A stretch of 33,698 bases of DNA from a virus. The translations under genes and the position numbers were made by a program. The stretch is from positions 1 to 33,698 of the IMG/VR virus record IMGVR_UViG_3300025319_000070; one strand, given 5' to 3'. Positions 15,779 through 23,950 of the stretch are shown one piece after another (positions within the stretch are counted from its first letter, which is position 1; each line of letters opens with the position of its first letter). The notes under the pieces are model-generated. The model was given only the letters and a program-made list of their open reading frames with translations. It had not been told where the DNA came from and made no database searches.

Positions 15779-16915
15779 TTATTTGACGCCGGTTAATTTC
15801 TTAAAGGCATCCGTCAAAGCCACTTGCCCATCCCAACGGCCCCACATTTTCATCAAAAGCTGGTGCTTGACGAAAGCATTTTCCGCTTCCGTGGAAGTTT
15901 CCAGGCCGAATTCGCCACGGTCAAACCAAAAATATTGGCTCCAATCCCCTAAGAAGATTTCCGATTCCGTGCCCGCCCCTAGGGTGGTGGGAATTTGCGG
16001 AATTTCAAGGACCGGGTGCCCTAACAGGGTGCCGGGGGCTTGAGGGGCCAAGCCGTCCAAATACAGGAAACGGCCCTGTAAGTCTATCAATTGCTCGATC
16101 AAGGAAATAACCGTGCCGTGAATGGCCCATGCGGCATTTTGCCGGTATTCTTCGGTTAAGGTACGCCGAACCTTGATTAGGTCGGACGCCGCCAAATTGG
16201 CCCCTAATTGGCCCGTTGCACCAATACCAATTTGGTTATGCAAGCCCAGGGGTTCCCCGGAGCCGGTCCCATTGATAATTTTGTTTTGGATTTCCTTACG
16301 GAATGCCTTAGCAAATAACGTGTCAAAATATTGCACCACGTTAAACCGGCTATCCGCCAGTAATTCCCGGCTCGTCCGGGTCATGCCAAACAAGGCATTC
16401 ACTTTCCATTTGATTTGCTCTGTGGCGGGGTCTGATTCTGTCCCCGTGGTATTTTGCCCTTTCCAAAATACGGATACCGCCGCCCCTTCCCTGGGCATTT
16501 CGCCGGAAATGGAACCAATGGGAACCGTAGTCACCTTCCCCAACAAATGATTGGGGGCTTCGATTTTGTAAATAATATCCTGGGCCATTTCATCGGGCAC
16601 CAAGAATCCGCCTTCTGATCCCACCTGGGTATTCAGGGCTTTCAATTCCGATTGGTTCTTATCCACCACGGCGGTAACAAACCGCTTGGCATTGGCTTCC
16701 CATGACTTATCCACTTGCTTGCCATCGGGGGCCGTGAATTTCATATCCCGATTGGTGGCCGGGGAAGCTTTTAGGGCCGCAATTTGGGCTTCCACCGTTT
16801 CCGCGGAAACAAATCCCTTCAATGCCTTTTCGATTTCGCCCAACCGTTTTTCCGTAACCGAACCGATTTTCTCAAATTCTTCTTTAATGCCCGCTACCAA
16901 CTCCTTAACGTCCAT
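15779..16915 (-). CDS. Major capsid protein, HK97 fold
   Basis: A 378-residue protein. The N-terminal 70 residues (about MDVKELVAGIKEEFEKI to EAQIAALKAS) form a predicted coiled-coil delta domain that the neighbouring protease would remove. The mature part then starts with QVGSEGGFLVPDEMAQ and shows the segments of the HK97 fold, including VPIGSISGEMPREG, NALFGMTRTSRELLADS and NGTGSGEPLGL. Start ATG 16915 has GGAGG nine bases upstream, a strong site; a longer frame to 16960 lies in the protease gene. The neighbours (protease upstream, two small head proteins downstream) fit. Confidence 0.95.
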   Translation of the reverse strand: MDVKELVAGIKEEFEKIGSVTEKRLGEIEKALKGFVSAETVEAQIAALKASPATNRDMKFTAPDGKQVDKSWEANAKRFVTAVVDKNQSELKALNTQVGSEGGFLVPDEMAQDIIYKIEAPNHLLGKVTTVPIGSISGEMPREGAAVSVFWKGQNTTGTESDPATEQIKWKVNALFGMTRTSRELLADSRFNVVQYFDTLFAKAFRKEIQNKIINGTGSGEPLGLHNQIGIGATGQLGANLAASDLIKVRRTLTEEYRQNAAWAIHGTVISLIEQLIDLQGRFLYLDGLAPQAPGTLLGHPVLEIPQIPTTLGAGTESEIFLGDWSQYFWFDRGEFGLETSTEAENAFVKHQLLMKMWGRWDGQVALTDAFKKLTGVK

Positions 16916-16916
16916 A

Positions 16917-17657
16917 TTATTTTCCTCCCGTGAGTTTATCGGCCAAGGCTTTTGCCTCATCGGCCAATTGTTTTAATGCTTGGTCCACTATTGACGCTTG
17001 CAAGTATTCCAACAAATCCGCCAATTCCTTGGCCGTGGCCGCATCTTCCAAAGCCTTAGCATCGGATACCGATTTGCTTTTTCCTATCTCCGTGAAGGCC
17101 GCCCGCAAATCCTTCAAATCCCCAAAATCAATGGACCGGCCCGCCGCCGTAACCAAGGCTTCCCGGTTGGCCGGGATGGGCACAGCCGACACCTCCAACA
17201 ATTCCAAATCTTCAATCACTCGGTAAATATTTTGCCCGTAGGATTTGACTTCATCCTCAGTAGGTTTCCGCCATGCCTTCGGAATGAAGCCCACGGAAAA
17301 GGCACTTAAAAACCCATCCCGGTACATTCCCCATACTTCCTCGGCAAAGGCATGATCCGCAAATATGGGCGTAAACCGTAGGCCGTTTTCGTCCACCATT
17401 AATTTGGTGGCCTTTGCCACTGGCAAGGTATCGTAATTATGCGCCCAGGGCACGACAGGATTTTTCTTAAATAATTCCAGGGTGCCGACAAAGGCTTGGG
17501 GCAAGATAATTTCCCCTTGCCGGTCCACGCTCTTAAAACTAGCATAGGCTTCCACGCTACGCTCATCCACGTTCACGGACCGAACCTCGGCAAAAGATTC
17601 ATGGGCTTTTTTCTCTCGCAATTCTTTTTCCAAAGCCGCCATTTCTTCTTTAGTCAT
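16917..17657 (-). CDS. HK97-type prohead protease
   Basis: A 246-residue protein of peptidase family U35/S78. Key segments are ARSVNV-like N-terminal strands, RQGEIILPQAF, the WAHNYDTLPV segment with a likely catalytic His, and FLSAFSVGFIP with the nucleophile Ser. The segment LELLEVSAVPIPANREAL is the conserved end of the catalytic domain, and the C-terminal helix-rich tail may act as scaffold. It cleaves the capsid delta domain and then itself. It sits between portal and capsid genes. No clear ribosome site is seen at ATG 17657, 30 bases after the portal stop. Confidence 0.93.
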   Translation of the reverse strand: MTKEEMAALEKELREKKAHESFAEVRSVNVDERSVEAYASFKSVDRQGEIILPQAFVGTLELFKKNPVVPWAHNYDTLPVAKATKLMVDENGLRFTPIFADHAFAEEVWGMYRDGFLSAFSVGFIPKAWRKPTEDEVKSYGQNIYRVIEDLELLEVSAVPIPANREALVTAAGRSIDFGDLKDLRAAFTEIGKSKSVSDAKALEDAATAKELADLLEYLQASIVDQALKQLADEAKALADKLTGGK

Positions 17658-17687
17658 GGATTGGTTTTAACATTGAAGGGTAAACCG

Positions 17688-19745
17688 TCAACCCCTCCGG
17701 CCCGGCACCAACACGCCCACATGATTAGGGTGGAATTCGATACTATCCGCCTCATCAATGGGTATGCCCGTGGAAAGGCACCCGTATTTTTCCCCCTCCA
17801 CGGTATGCCCCTCCGGCCCGCCTTCGCATCCGATTACGTCTAAAGTGGATATCCCCACATCTTTATAGCTTCGGACACTCACCCGGTCCCAGGTAGCGGA
17901 AATTTCCGTGCGGGCAATTCGTTCCGCCCGGTAGTTTGTAGCTTCCGTGAATACGCCTTTCACGCCCTTAAATTCATCGTCCGAAACGCCGTCAATAATT
18001 TGCTCCAAAGAATAGCCCCGATCCACGCCCAAGGATATTACTTCATCCAAATCCGTCCGAGTAGTCCGATTAACCCTGGGCACCCGATTGGCCAACGTGC
18101 TACGGGCCGCCGATAGCTTGGGGTCATCATGTTTTAATTTTGAGCCGGTTAGGGCGTTCAAAATATCCACGCTGGCCGATATCGTGGCGTCAAATTCCCC
18201 TTTCATCAGATTATTGATTTTCCCCGCCTGGCCTTCCCAATTAAATCCCGAAGTGGGAGCCTTCACCACGGCCATGGCCTTGGCTCGTACCCCATGTTCC
18301 CGAAGATAGCGGATTACGGCGGCCTGTTGATCCTTGAAATAGGCAATCAACGCCGCCCGCACTTTAGGCCGCCTTCGGTTTTTCATCCGATCATACGAAA
18401 GCAAAATCCGATTACGGCCCACGGCTCGTTTCATGTGCGATACGGTCAACCGGGGGTATAACGCCCTGGTGGGGGTGGACTCGCCCGGGGGTTCCGTGCC
18501 TTCCTGGGGGGCCGGTTCTTCCATGGCGTCAACCGGCATAAGGCCCACCGGAAGATAAAAGCTATTCATGCCGGGGGTATCGGATTCCTCCAAGCCTAAA
18601 AATTCTACCCGCACTTCATTAGGGGTAATCGCCCCTAAGGCAAAGTACCGTTGGGCTACTTCGCTTTCGGATTTGTCATCATCGAAAATTGGCATATCCG
18701 TTTCCACCCGCCAATCAGGATTGAACGGCATCACAATATCTTTGGTTATTTGCTCATCAATTCGCTTGACCAACGGGGCAATGGTTTCCCGTTGATACGT
18801 TAAATCCTGTTCCTCAGAATTAGAATAATTGGCATTCTCCATAATGCCCGCCTTGGCCGGGGGCACCCCGAAAATAGACAGGATTTCCTGTTGGGTAAAT
18901 TTCAACGTGCCCAAAAATTCCATATCCTTTTGAGTGACGCCGGTTTGTTTGTACTTCAATCCGGCTTCCAAGAGGGCCAGCTTTTGCATCCTCTCTACGC
19001 CTTGATGCTCCTGTAAAAATTCTTTTTTGAGCCGGGTGAAACTTTCCTCGGTCATTTGGTTTTCTGATTCCAGTACCCCGGAGAGCCACGCCCCTTGTTC
19101 AAAAAATTTCCAACTGAATAGATGGGCGGCATTGTCAATTTCGTAAGTCATAATAGATGCTTGAATTTTCCCCATGCCATACCAGGAATCCCTAGGGTGG
19201 GGCAATTTCGTATGGCTCACCCGCGCCGCATCAAATGGCATCCCATCCCCACGCCCACTGGCCCCATTCGGGCGGAACACAAACCCGGAAATAAATGTTT
19301 CCCTGTTAGGAATGATGGTCACATTTTGCGGGGGCATCTGCCATAATTCCCGTGGAAGATTCCCGATTAAATCATCTTTGAGGGTATAATTATTTCCCAC
19401 TAGCAAAAGATTCCAGGCCATAGCTTCCCGCAATTGCGGGCCGGTCATAAACGGATTAGGCCGCTTGAGCAAATCAATTACTGGCCCTTTGGTAATTTCC
19501 CCGTTATCGGCATCCAATACCTTAAACCGCTTGAGGTAAATAGATTCCCCGATAATAGAAACGCATTTATAGACCATGGCAATTTGTTGGGCCGCCTTGA
19601 GGTAGGAATCATAATCAATGTATTTGGATTTCGGGTCTAATTGGGTTTGCCCATATGCCCGCAAGGCGGAAAAATTCTTGGCCCCAATAGACCAATGGAA
19701 TAGAATTTGCCTGATCCGAGGCATGAGCAACGCAAAGGGATTCAT
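17688..19745 (-). CDS. Portal protein fused to MuF-like head morphogenesis domain
   Basis: A 685-residue protein, much longer than the usual 400-500 residues of HK97 portals. Residues 1-420 show a portal pattern (AMVYKCVSIIGESIY, VIDLLKRPNPFMTG, LLVGNNYTLKDD, QEILSIFGVPPAKAG). After a Pro/Glu/Thr-rich linker at about 425-450, residues 460-685 look like an MuF/SPP1 gp7-type minor head protein. The characteristic segment is YRAERIARTEISATWDRVSVRSYKDVGI, followed by Cys-Glu and His residues near the end. The start overlaps the terminase stop (ATGA). The domain may enter the capsid with DNA or help portal incorporation. Confidence 0.88.
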   Translation of the reverse strand: MNPFALLMPRIRQILFHWSIGAKNFSALRAYGQTQLDPKSKYIDYDSYLKAAQQIAMVYKCVSIIGESIYLKRFKVLDADNGEITKGPVIDLLKRPNPFMTGPQLREAMAWNLLLVGNNYTLKDDLIGNLPRELWQMPPQNVTIIPNRETFISGFVFRPNGASGRGDGMPFDAARVSHTKLPHPRDSWYGMGKIQASIMTYEIDNAAHLFSWKFFEQGAWLSGVLESENQMTEESFTRLKKEFLQEHQGVERMQKLALLEAGLKYKQTGVTQKDMEFLGTLKFTQQEILSIFGVPPAKAGIMENANYSNSEEQDLTYQRETIAPLVKRIDEQITKDIVMPFNPDWRVETDMPIFDDDKSESEVAQRYFALGAITPNEVRVEFLGLEESDTPGMNSFYLPVGLMPVDAMEEPAPQEGTEPPGESTPTRALYPRLTVSHMKRAVGRNRILLSYDRMKNRRRPKVRAALIAYFKDQQAAVIRYLREHGVRAKAMAVVKAPTSGFNWEGQAGKINNLMKGEFDATISASVDILNALTGSKLKHDDPKLSAARSTLANRVPRVNRTTRTDLDEVISLGVDRGYSLEQIIDGVSDDEFKGVKGVFTEATNYRAERIARTEISATWDRVSVRSYKDVGISTLDVIGCEGGPEGHTVEGEKYGCLSTGIPIDEADSIEFHPNHVGVLVPGRRG

Positions 19746-21286
19746 AGCCAGCGTGCCCTAGGTATCTTGGCGAACCGCCAAGCAATTGTATCTAGGTTTT
19801 GGGCATGGCGGAAATGGTCCGGGCCGGTCCTTGCATATTCGTACCATATATTCCCCATCTTATCTTGCTTCCTCACTTTGACAAGGTTTTCGCCATGCTT
19901 GCAAAATTCCTCAACGTCCCGGCTCATGGGCGGCAAAATCGCCATTTTGTTTAGGAGTACGTCCCGGCTTACGTCCAAGGTCATGGTGCGGTTACTATTC
20001 ACCTGGCCTTTTTTGTTATCTAGCTTCGGGTCATTATCCACGTTGTCATCGTAATAGCTTAACCACACACGGCCCGGAAAACGCTTTTGTAAATCCCTGG
20101 CCTTCCGTGTCTCCGGCATGGCGTCAATAATCACGCTGAAAGCCCGATACTCACGAACCAGGGAATCTATTTCCTCAAATTCTCGGAGGACACGAAACAG
20201 ATATTGCCGCCGTCCATCCGGGGCGGGCCAACTAATCACGCAATGCAAAAGCTTCCCCTGGTCAATGCCAATGGTGGATTGCATCCCGGCGGGAAAGCTG
20301 GGGGCTTCGGAACCGCAAAGGGTTTTGAGAAAATCGGCTTTCAATTGCTCCGATATGTCAATATAAGGAAGCCCCAATTTATTGTTATAGAAAACATCCT
20401 TGTATACCAAATCCTTGTAGGCCGTGAGAATTTTAAGCGGGCTAATCGTGGCGGAAAATAATTGACTGAAATGGTAGCCCCTGATTTTACTTGAAGGATT
20501 TCGGGCAATCCATGTTCCATTTCGGTAATCAATTTCCTTTTTGCATTTTTGGCATATCCGTATTACATGACCCTCGGAGACTTCGGCCAAACAATCGGGG
20601 AAATAATCGGTTAGCACGTTCTCATGACCGCACCCGTGGCATTTGATATGCCAATACCGTTGATCCGATTTCTTGAATTGTTTATCTATTCCATAATCCG
20701 GCAAGGTGGGATTGGATAATTCGGTAATCCGTTGAACCTTGGAAGCCGATACCCGTTCTATAGCTTCCTCCCGGCGGGCAGGTTCGATTTCGTCTAATTC
20801 ATCAAATACCAATTCATCAGCCGGAAAGCTTTTGATGCTCGCCTTGGATTTCATCCCACGCAAATATAAATAGGCCCGGCCTATCCGCTTGATCCGTGTA
20901 TTATCTAATTCCTCAGATTTCACTTCCTGGGATTTCAATGTGGGATTGGATTCTAAAATAGGGTTCACTTTATAGTTAGCAAAATCCCGCATATCCGTAA
21001 GAGTGGGAAGGAAGTAGCCCACGCCTAGCGGCAATTCGTATTTGCATCCGTGGATAGACCAAATCAATACCACGGTACTTAAACCCATTTGGGGGCTTTT
21101 TTCTATAACGGTATGTTCAGCCCTGGGAAATTCGTACAATTCGGCCAGGTAAGGCCGTTGAATTAAATCAATCCGGCCTTCGGGAATTTTAATAGCTTCT
21201 TGGGCAAAGAAGGCTAAAGAATGGGCCGCCCAAAAACTATTATAAGCCGGGTTCTTTAGCTCGTTTGGCTCTAGCCCTGGCAACAA
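19742..21286 (-). CDS. terL: Terminase large subunit (GpA-like)
   Basis: A 514-residue protein. Residues about 55-75 hold a degenerate Walker A (EKSPQMGLST), and ELVFDELDEIEPAR near 150 is Walker B. A zinc finger follows (CHGCGHEN ... CQKCKKEID, about 220-250), characteristic of GpA-type terminases. The nuclease half contains IGIDQGKLLHCVISW and SVIIDAMPETRKA, with the acidic residues expected of an RNase-H fold. It uses ATP to push DNA into the head and cuts it. The start is taken as TTG 21286, which overlaps the small subunit gene by 47 bases. The protein is shorter than lambda gpA (641 residues). Confidence 0.93.
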   Translation of the reverse strand: MLPGLEPNELKNPAYNSFWAAHSLAFFAQEAIKIPEGRIDLIQRPYLAELYEFPRAEHTVIEKSPQMGLSTVVLIWSIHGCKYELPLGVGYFLPTLTDMRDFANYKVNPILESNPTLKSQEVKSEELDNTRIKRIGRAYLYLRGMKSKASIKSFPADELVFDELDEIEPARREEAIERVSASKVQRITELSNPTLPDYGIDKQFKKSDQRYWHIKCHGCGHENVLTDYFPDCLAEVSEGHVIRICQKCKKEIDYRNGTWIARNPSSKIRGYHFSQLFSATISPLKILTAYKDLVYKDVFYNNKLGLPYIDISEQLKADFLKTLCGSEAPSFPAGMQSTIGIDQGKLLHCVISWPAPDGRRQYLFRVLREFEEIDSLVREYRAFSVIIDAMPETRKARDLQKRFPGRVWLSYYDDNVDNDPKLDNKKGQVNSNRTMTLDVSRDVLLNKMAILPPMSRDVEEFCKHGENLVKVRKQDKMGNIWYEYARTGPDHFRHAQNLDTIAWRFAKIPRARWL

Positions 21287-21746
21287 TGTTTCCGATTTCT
21301 CTTAAAGAATTCTTATCCAAATCCTCCAAACTTGGCGGGATTTCATCCCCGGTCCGGTCCGTGACTTCCCCCCGGGCTAACCGTTCCGAATCCAAGGCCA
21401 GCCGGTAGGCACTTACGGGGTTATCGGAAAGGCCGCTTTCCAATTGCTTGTAGGCCACTTCTTGAATTTTGATAGCCCGTTCAATATGCCGGGCGTTCAT
21501 TTCGGCCACCGTGCCTATGGTACGCCGTTCCGTTTCTACCGCCACCTTGCCGACATAGGCCCGCCTCTTTTCTACCCATCCTTGTTTGCTGGATTTCCTT
21601 TCCAGGCAACGCAAGGTATAGCCCCGCTTGCCTTTGTATTTTATGGCAATGTCAGCTAAGGAAAGCCCATTATGGATATATTCCACGGCGGCATTGATGG
21701 GCTTCTTCGTGGGATTGGCTTTCTCGGGCCGGGTCTTTTTGCTCAT
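21240..21746 (-). CDS. terS: Terminase small subunit
   Basis: A 168-residue protein with a basic N-terminus, a helix-turn-helix-like segment (LSLADIAIKYKGKRGYTLRCLERKS) and a helical oligomerisation region (IERAIKIQEVAYKQLESGLSD). It recognises phage DNA and feeds it to the large subunit. The start ATG at 21746 overlaps the stop of a tiny MKP peptide frame (ATGA) but has no ideal ribosome site of its own; GAAGG lies further up. It is the first gene of the late operon, after the terminator that ends the early operon. Confidence 0.85.
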   Translation of the reverse strand: MSKKTRPEKANPTKKPINAAVEYIHNGLSLADIAIKYKGKRGYTLRCLERKSSKQGWVEKRRAYVGKVAVETERRTIGTVAEMNARHIERAIKIQEVAYKQLESGLSDNPVSAYRLALDSERLARGEVTDRTGDEIPPSLEDLDKNSLREIGNIVARARAKRAKEPGL

Positions 21747-21781
21747 GGCTTCATGGTACGCCTTCGGAACAAGGAAAAGAA

Positions 21782-21812
21782 ACTCCCCCCAGGTGTACTA
21801 CCCCAGGGGGAG
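21782..21812 (-). terminator. Intrinsic terminator at the end of the early operon
   Basis: On the transcribed strand a stem pairs CTCCCCC (21806-21812) with GGGGGAG (21783-21789). An inner GGT/ACC pair flanks a short loop, and TTTCTTTTCC follows. It starts 5 bases after the stop of the last early gene. It also lies upstream of the terminase genes, so read-through or antitermination would be needed for one long transcript. Confidence 0.75.
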
Positions 21813-21816
21813 CCCA

Positions 21817-21939
21817 TTACACGATTGGCGGGACTGATCCAGCCCCCGGAGCCTGAGCCGGAGCCGCCACCTTTGAGCCAATGGTTAATTTCTTGGCCTT
21901 GTCTTTCTTGCGCTTTTTTGCCGTCTTTTTGTTGGCCAC
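21817..21939 (-). CDS. Small basic protein before the terminator
   Basis: A 40-residue ORF starting at GTG 21939 with AGGGGG 7 bases upstream. Its first 18 residues are almost all Lys/Arg (ANKKTAKKRKKDKAKK), then it turns Ala/Pro/Gly-rich. The stop is followed within 5 bases by the terminator. An alternative 67-residue frame over the same bases would read through the terminator and has no spaced ribosome site. Such a basic peptide could bind nucleic acid or a virion protein; the function is unknown. Confidence 0.6.
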   Translation of the reverse strand: MANKKTAKKRKKDKAKKLTIGSKVAAPAQAPGAGSVPPIV

Positions 21940-21950
21940 TTGTCACCCCC

Positions 21951-22136
21951 TTATTGTCCTGATTCCGTTTCCTGTTTCACATCATGCCTCCCCACAAAGG
22001 ATGCAATATCGTCGTAATGATCCAAAATTAGCCGGGCCTTGCGAATTCCAAAACTAAATGGGTAACGATCTTCCGGCCCTTGGCTGAGAATCAATACCGG
22101 GCTTCCCTTATATTCGGATTCCTGTACTTCACTCAT
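21951..22136 (-). CDS. Small acidic protein, unknown
   Basis: A 61-residue protein with a strong ribosome site (AAAGGGGGTGAAAC before ATG 22136). The core is SFGIRKARLILDHYDDIASFV, which resembles small phage proteins found near nuclease and terminase genes. Charged ends suggest a soluble cytosolic protein. The upstream gene stops 28 bases before this start. No function can be assigned. Confidence 0.65.
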   Translation of the reverse strand: MSEVQESEYKGSPVLILSQGPEDRYPFSFGIRKARLILDHYDDIASFVGRHDVKQETESGQ

Positions 22137-22164
22137 GTTTCACCCCCTTTTGTCTATTTGAACC

Positions 22165-22311
22165 TCATTTCAATTTGCCAAGCTTGCGAAGCTGTCCGTT
22201 CACGCCCCGCCGGTACATCGTCCCATCAGGGTGAATCACGATATCCAAGGGAAGCCGGGGCTTCATCAGCCAAATATACAGCTTCAAGATTTCAAAAGGA
22301 AAATTTCCCAT
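22165..22311 (-). CDS. Small protein, unknown
   Basis: A 48-residue ORF from ATG 22311 to TGA. It has a hydrophobic N-terminal helix (FPFEILKLYIWLM) and a basic C-terminus (IHPDGTMYRRGVNGQLRKLGKLK) with a strand-turn pattern HPDGT. It fills the gap between two larger genes in the same direction. There is no clear ribosome site, so confidence is moderate; a competing 17-codon frame starts a little upstream. Confidence 0.45.
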   Translation of the reverse strand: MGNFPFEILKLYIWLMKPRLPLDIVIHPDGTMYRRGVNGQLRKLGKLK

Positions 22312-22326
22312 GCCAGCCGGGCGATT

Positions 22327-22662
22327 CTAACTATCATGGCCCGGCATCTTGGCATGGCTATGGACTAGACAACTTTTTAAATCCCAGGCTACGGGTTGCC
22401 CGGCCAATTCCACTTTGAAAATATGAGCAAAGGCCCCCAAAGCTAGGGCTTCGGGGTCATTCACGTTTAATTTCACATTGGCCAATACCGCCGTGGCCTG
22501 GAAAGCATGAGCCGGGGAACCGATAAAGCCCCGAAGGATCAATTCTACTCCTTGAATTTGGAGGGGTCCACGAGGCCGGGGGCTACCTTCCCCGGCGGGT
22601 GGGGGAGGGCTTTTCTTCATCTTCACGTTAAGGCCGGACCATTTCACCCATCTATTGCCCAT
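22327..22662 (-). CDS. Hypothetical protein after HNH gene
   Basis: A 111-residue protein. The ATG at 22662 overlaps the end of the HNH frame by 11 bases; a longer frame to 22749 would lie inside that gene. A basic N-terminus and a Pro/Gly-rich segment (SPPPPAGEGSPRPRGP) lead into a strand-rich C-terminal half (GVELILRGFIGS, ATAVLANVKLNV). No motif is recognised. Its place beside a nuclease gene hints at DNA handling but proves nothing. Confidence 0.55.
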   Translation of the reverse strand: MGNRWVKWSGLNVKMKKSPPPPAGEGSPRPRGPLQIQGVELILRGFIGSPAHAFQATAVLANVKLNVNDPEALALGAFAHIFKVELAGQPVAWDLKSCLVHSHAKMPGHDS

Positions 22663-22969
22663 ATTGGCGGGTGGCCACCAAATCCCGAATATGCCGGGCA
22701 TCCTCCCGCACCGTGGGATTAAAGGCTTTCCAATCCTTCCCATGGCCAATCAAGAAGTGGCAAGCCGTGGAAGATTCGCAAAGGGTTACTAGGTTGGTGG
22801 GGTCTAGCTCCCGTTCCGGCGCCAAATGAAACGGGTGGATATGATGCACTTCCGGTTTCTTCACCCCTCCACACGCCGCGCAATCGGAATGGGCGGCCAG
22901 GTGGGTTTTTCGCACCCTCCACCACCGGGGGGAACGGGTTAGCCCTTTTAAGAGGGTCCGAAGGGTCAC
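22652..22969 (-). CDS. HNH endonuclease
   Basis: A 105-residue protein with a full HNH fold: CAACGG zinc ribbon, EVHHIHPFHLAP with the catalytic His pair, LDPTNLVTLC, then CHFLIGHG. HNH enzymes cut DNA, and small phage members beside the terminase genes are often needed for DNA packaging or for nicking host DNA. Start GTG 22969 overlaps the stop of the basic peptide gene (GTGA). The terminase genes are about 0.9 kb downstream on the same strand. Confidence 0.88.
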   Translation of the reverse strand: MTLRTLLKGLTRSPRWWRVRKTHLAAHSDCAACGGVKKPEVHHIHPFHLAPERELDPTNLVTLCESSTACHFLIGHGKDWKAFNPTVREDARHIRDLVATRQYGQ

Positions 22970-23061
22970 GGCTTACACCTCCCCCATAAACCTTGCAGGG
23001 TCCGAAGGGCCTTTTTCTTTTTCCGCCGGGCCTTGGCTTTGTTCCTTCGGGCTTTATTCAT
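22966..23061 (-). CDS. Tiny basic protein
   Basis: A 31-residue ORF (MNKARRNKAKARRKKKKALR...) with about half of its residues Lys or Arg. It overlaps the upstream stop by 8 bases and its own stop overlaps the HNH start (GTGA), so it fits the tight coupling of this operon. It may bind nucleic acid or may be a translation leader for the nuclease gene. The function is unknown. Confidence 0.5.
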   Translation of the reverse strand: MNKARRNKAKARRKKKKALRTLQGLWGRCKP

Positions 23062-23326
23062 TGGCGTAACCCCATTTGACAAACCGGATACGGCCATTCT
23101 TCAAGCGCTTGAATTGCGGATTGATTTTTTCAATATGACATCCGTTAAGAATGGGTTTCAGGCTTTTATGTTGCACTTTGAGCAAGAGTGTATCTTTCAT
23201 AAATTCCTGGTCTGAAACATGCCAGCCTAGCACTTTGGTATACTTCGGGAAAGGCATCAATTGGAATAACAATTCCGCCGTGATTTCAATAACGGCCTTC
23301 CGGCTTTCGGCGGGGTGCCGTTTCAA
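23054..23326 (-). CDS. Hypothetical 90-residue protein
   Basis: It starts at TTG 23326, overlapping the upstream TGA (TTGA). A helical N-terminal half (RKAVIEITAELLFQLM) leads into a mixed region with basic patches (PQFKRLKNGRIRFVKWG). No metal-binding cluster, membrane segment or catalytic motif is evident. It lies in the block of small early genes before the HNH nuclease. The function is unknown. Confidence 0.6.
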   Translation of the reverse strand: MKRHPAESRKAVIEITAELLFQLMPFPKYTKVLGWHVSDQEFMKDTLLLKVQHKSLKPILNGCHIEKINPQFKRLKNGRIRFVKWGYANE

Positions 23327-23478
23327 GAGGCTTTCCCAATCCGTTGGCTTACGTTATCCCAACACGGATTGCATATCACGGTTTCCCGGCCTTGGGCCGG
23401 TTGCTCTTTGGACCCGTGGGGGTTGCCTTCCTTGTCCACCCCGGACCCGCATTCAAAACACCAACGGGTTAAATTCAC
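23323..23478 (-). CDS. Zinc-ribbon-like small protein
   Basis: A 51-residue ORF from GTG 23478. It contains two Cys pairs, CFEC at residue 7 and CNPC at residue 36, separated by a charged, Pro-rich loop: the layout of a zinc ribbon. Its start overlaps the upstream stop (GTGA) and its stop overlaps the next TTG start. Small zinc ribbons of this kind often bind nucleic acid or other proteins. The function is unknown. Confidence 0.65.
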   Translation of the reverse strand: MNLTRWCFECGSGVDKEGNPHGSKEQPAQGRETVICNPCWDNVSQRIGKAS

Positions 23479-23663
23479 GGCTTCATGTTCGGGGGCAAGG
23501 CTACTGCCGGAACAATGGCACTCTTGGGTTTAAAACATTGGGCCAATATTCCGCCTTCCATCATTCGTAATGCCGCTATTGCTTCCTCCGGGGTGAAGCC
23601 TTCCACCCCAAGATGGAATCCCGTACCGTCCGGTTTTCGTTCAATAAAAATTACCTGTCTCAT
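23475..23663 (-). CDS. Small phage protein, unknown
   Basis: A 62-residue protein with the pattern VIFIERKPDGTGFHLGVEGFTPEEAIAALRMM, a short strand-turn-strand then helix. It resembles a small protein type seen in many phage early regions. It overlaps both neighbours by 4 bases. The name and role are not known; I call it hypothetical. Confidence 0.65.
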   Translation of the reverse strand: MRQVIFIERKPDGTGFHLGVEGFTPEEAIAALRMMEGGILAQCFKPKSAIVPAVALPPNMKP

Positions 23664-23950
23664 GGGGCGGTATTTTCACCTTTCCCGGCTCCGGCTTCAA
23701 GTACCCGTTTCCAAAATTCGTCCCAATCTTTGGCATCACCGGGGGGCCGTTGGTTATTCAGCCGGGTATTTTCCAGGTTTAATTTGGCCATGTAGGGTTT
23801 CACTTCCGCCAGGGCCTTTTCCGCCGCCTGACAATCCGCCTTCCAGGCTTTCCGGTCCTGGCGTTCCATGATCCACAGCGTACAAAAGAGGACCGCCAGC
23901 CATCCCGCAAAAATAGCCTTCATGCTCATACGCTTGTAATCGTCAATCAT
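23660..23950 (-). CDS. Membrane-anchored coiled-coil protein
   Basis: A 96-residue protein with one hydrophobic segment at about residues 10-27 (AIFAGWLAVLFCTLWIM) and a long charged helix after it (KALAEVKPYMAKLNLENTRLNNQ). Topology is like inner-membrane spanins, but no outer-membrane partner or lysis genes lie nearby: its neighbours are a zinc-rich 51-residue protein and a small hypothetical. A superinfection-exclusion or membrane-linked replication role is equally possible. Confidence 0.62.
   Translation of the reverse strand: MIDDYKRMSMKAIFAGWLAVLFCTLWIMERQDRKAWKADCQAAEKALAEVKPYMAKLNLENTRLNNQRPPGDAKDWDEFWKRVLEAGAGKGENTAP

Noticed and set aside
21743-21946. 67-codon minus-strand frame
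   Set aside because: It runs through the terminator and has no spaced ribosome site. The overlapping 40-codon GTG frame (21817-21939) has AGGGGG at the right distance and stops before the stem.
23660-23950. Inner-membrane spanin (Rz)
   Set aside because: The topology fits, but it lies in the early block with no overlapping outer partner and far from the lysis genes, so I call it only a membrane coiled-coil protein.
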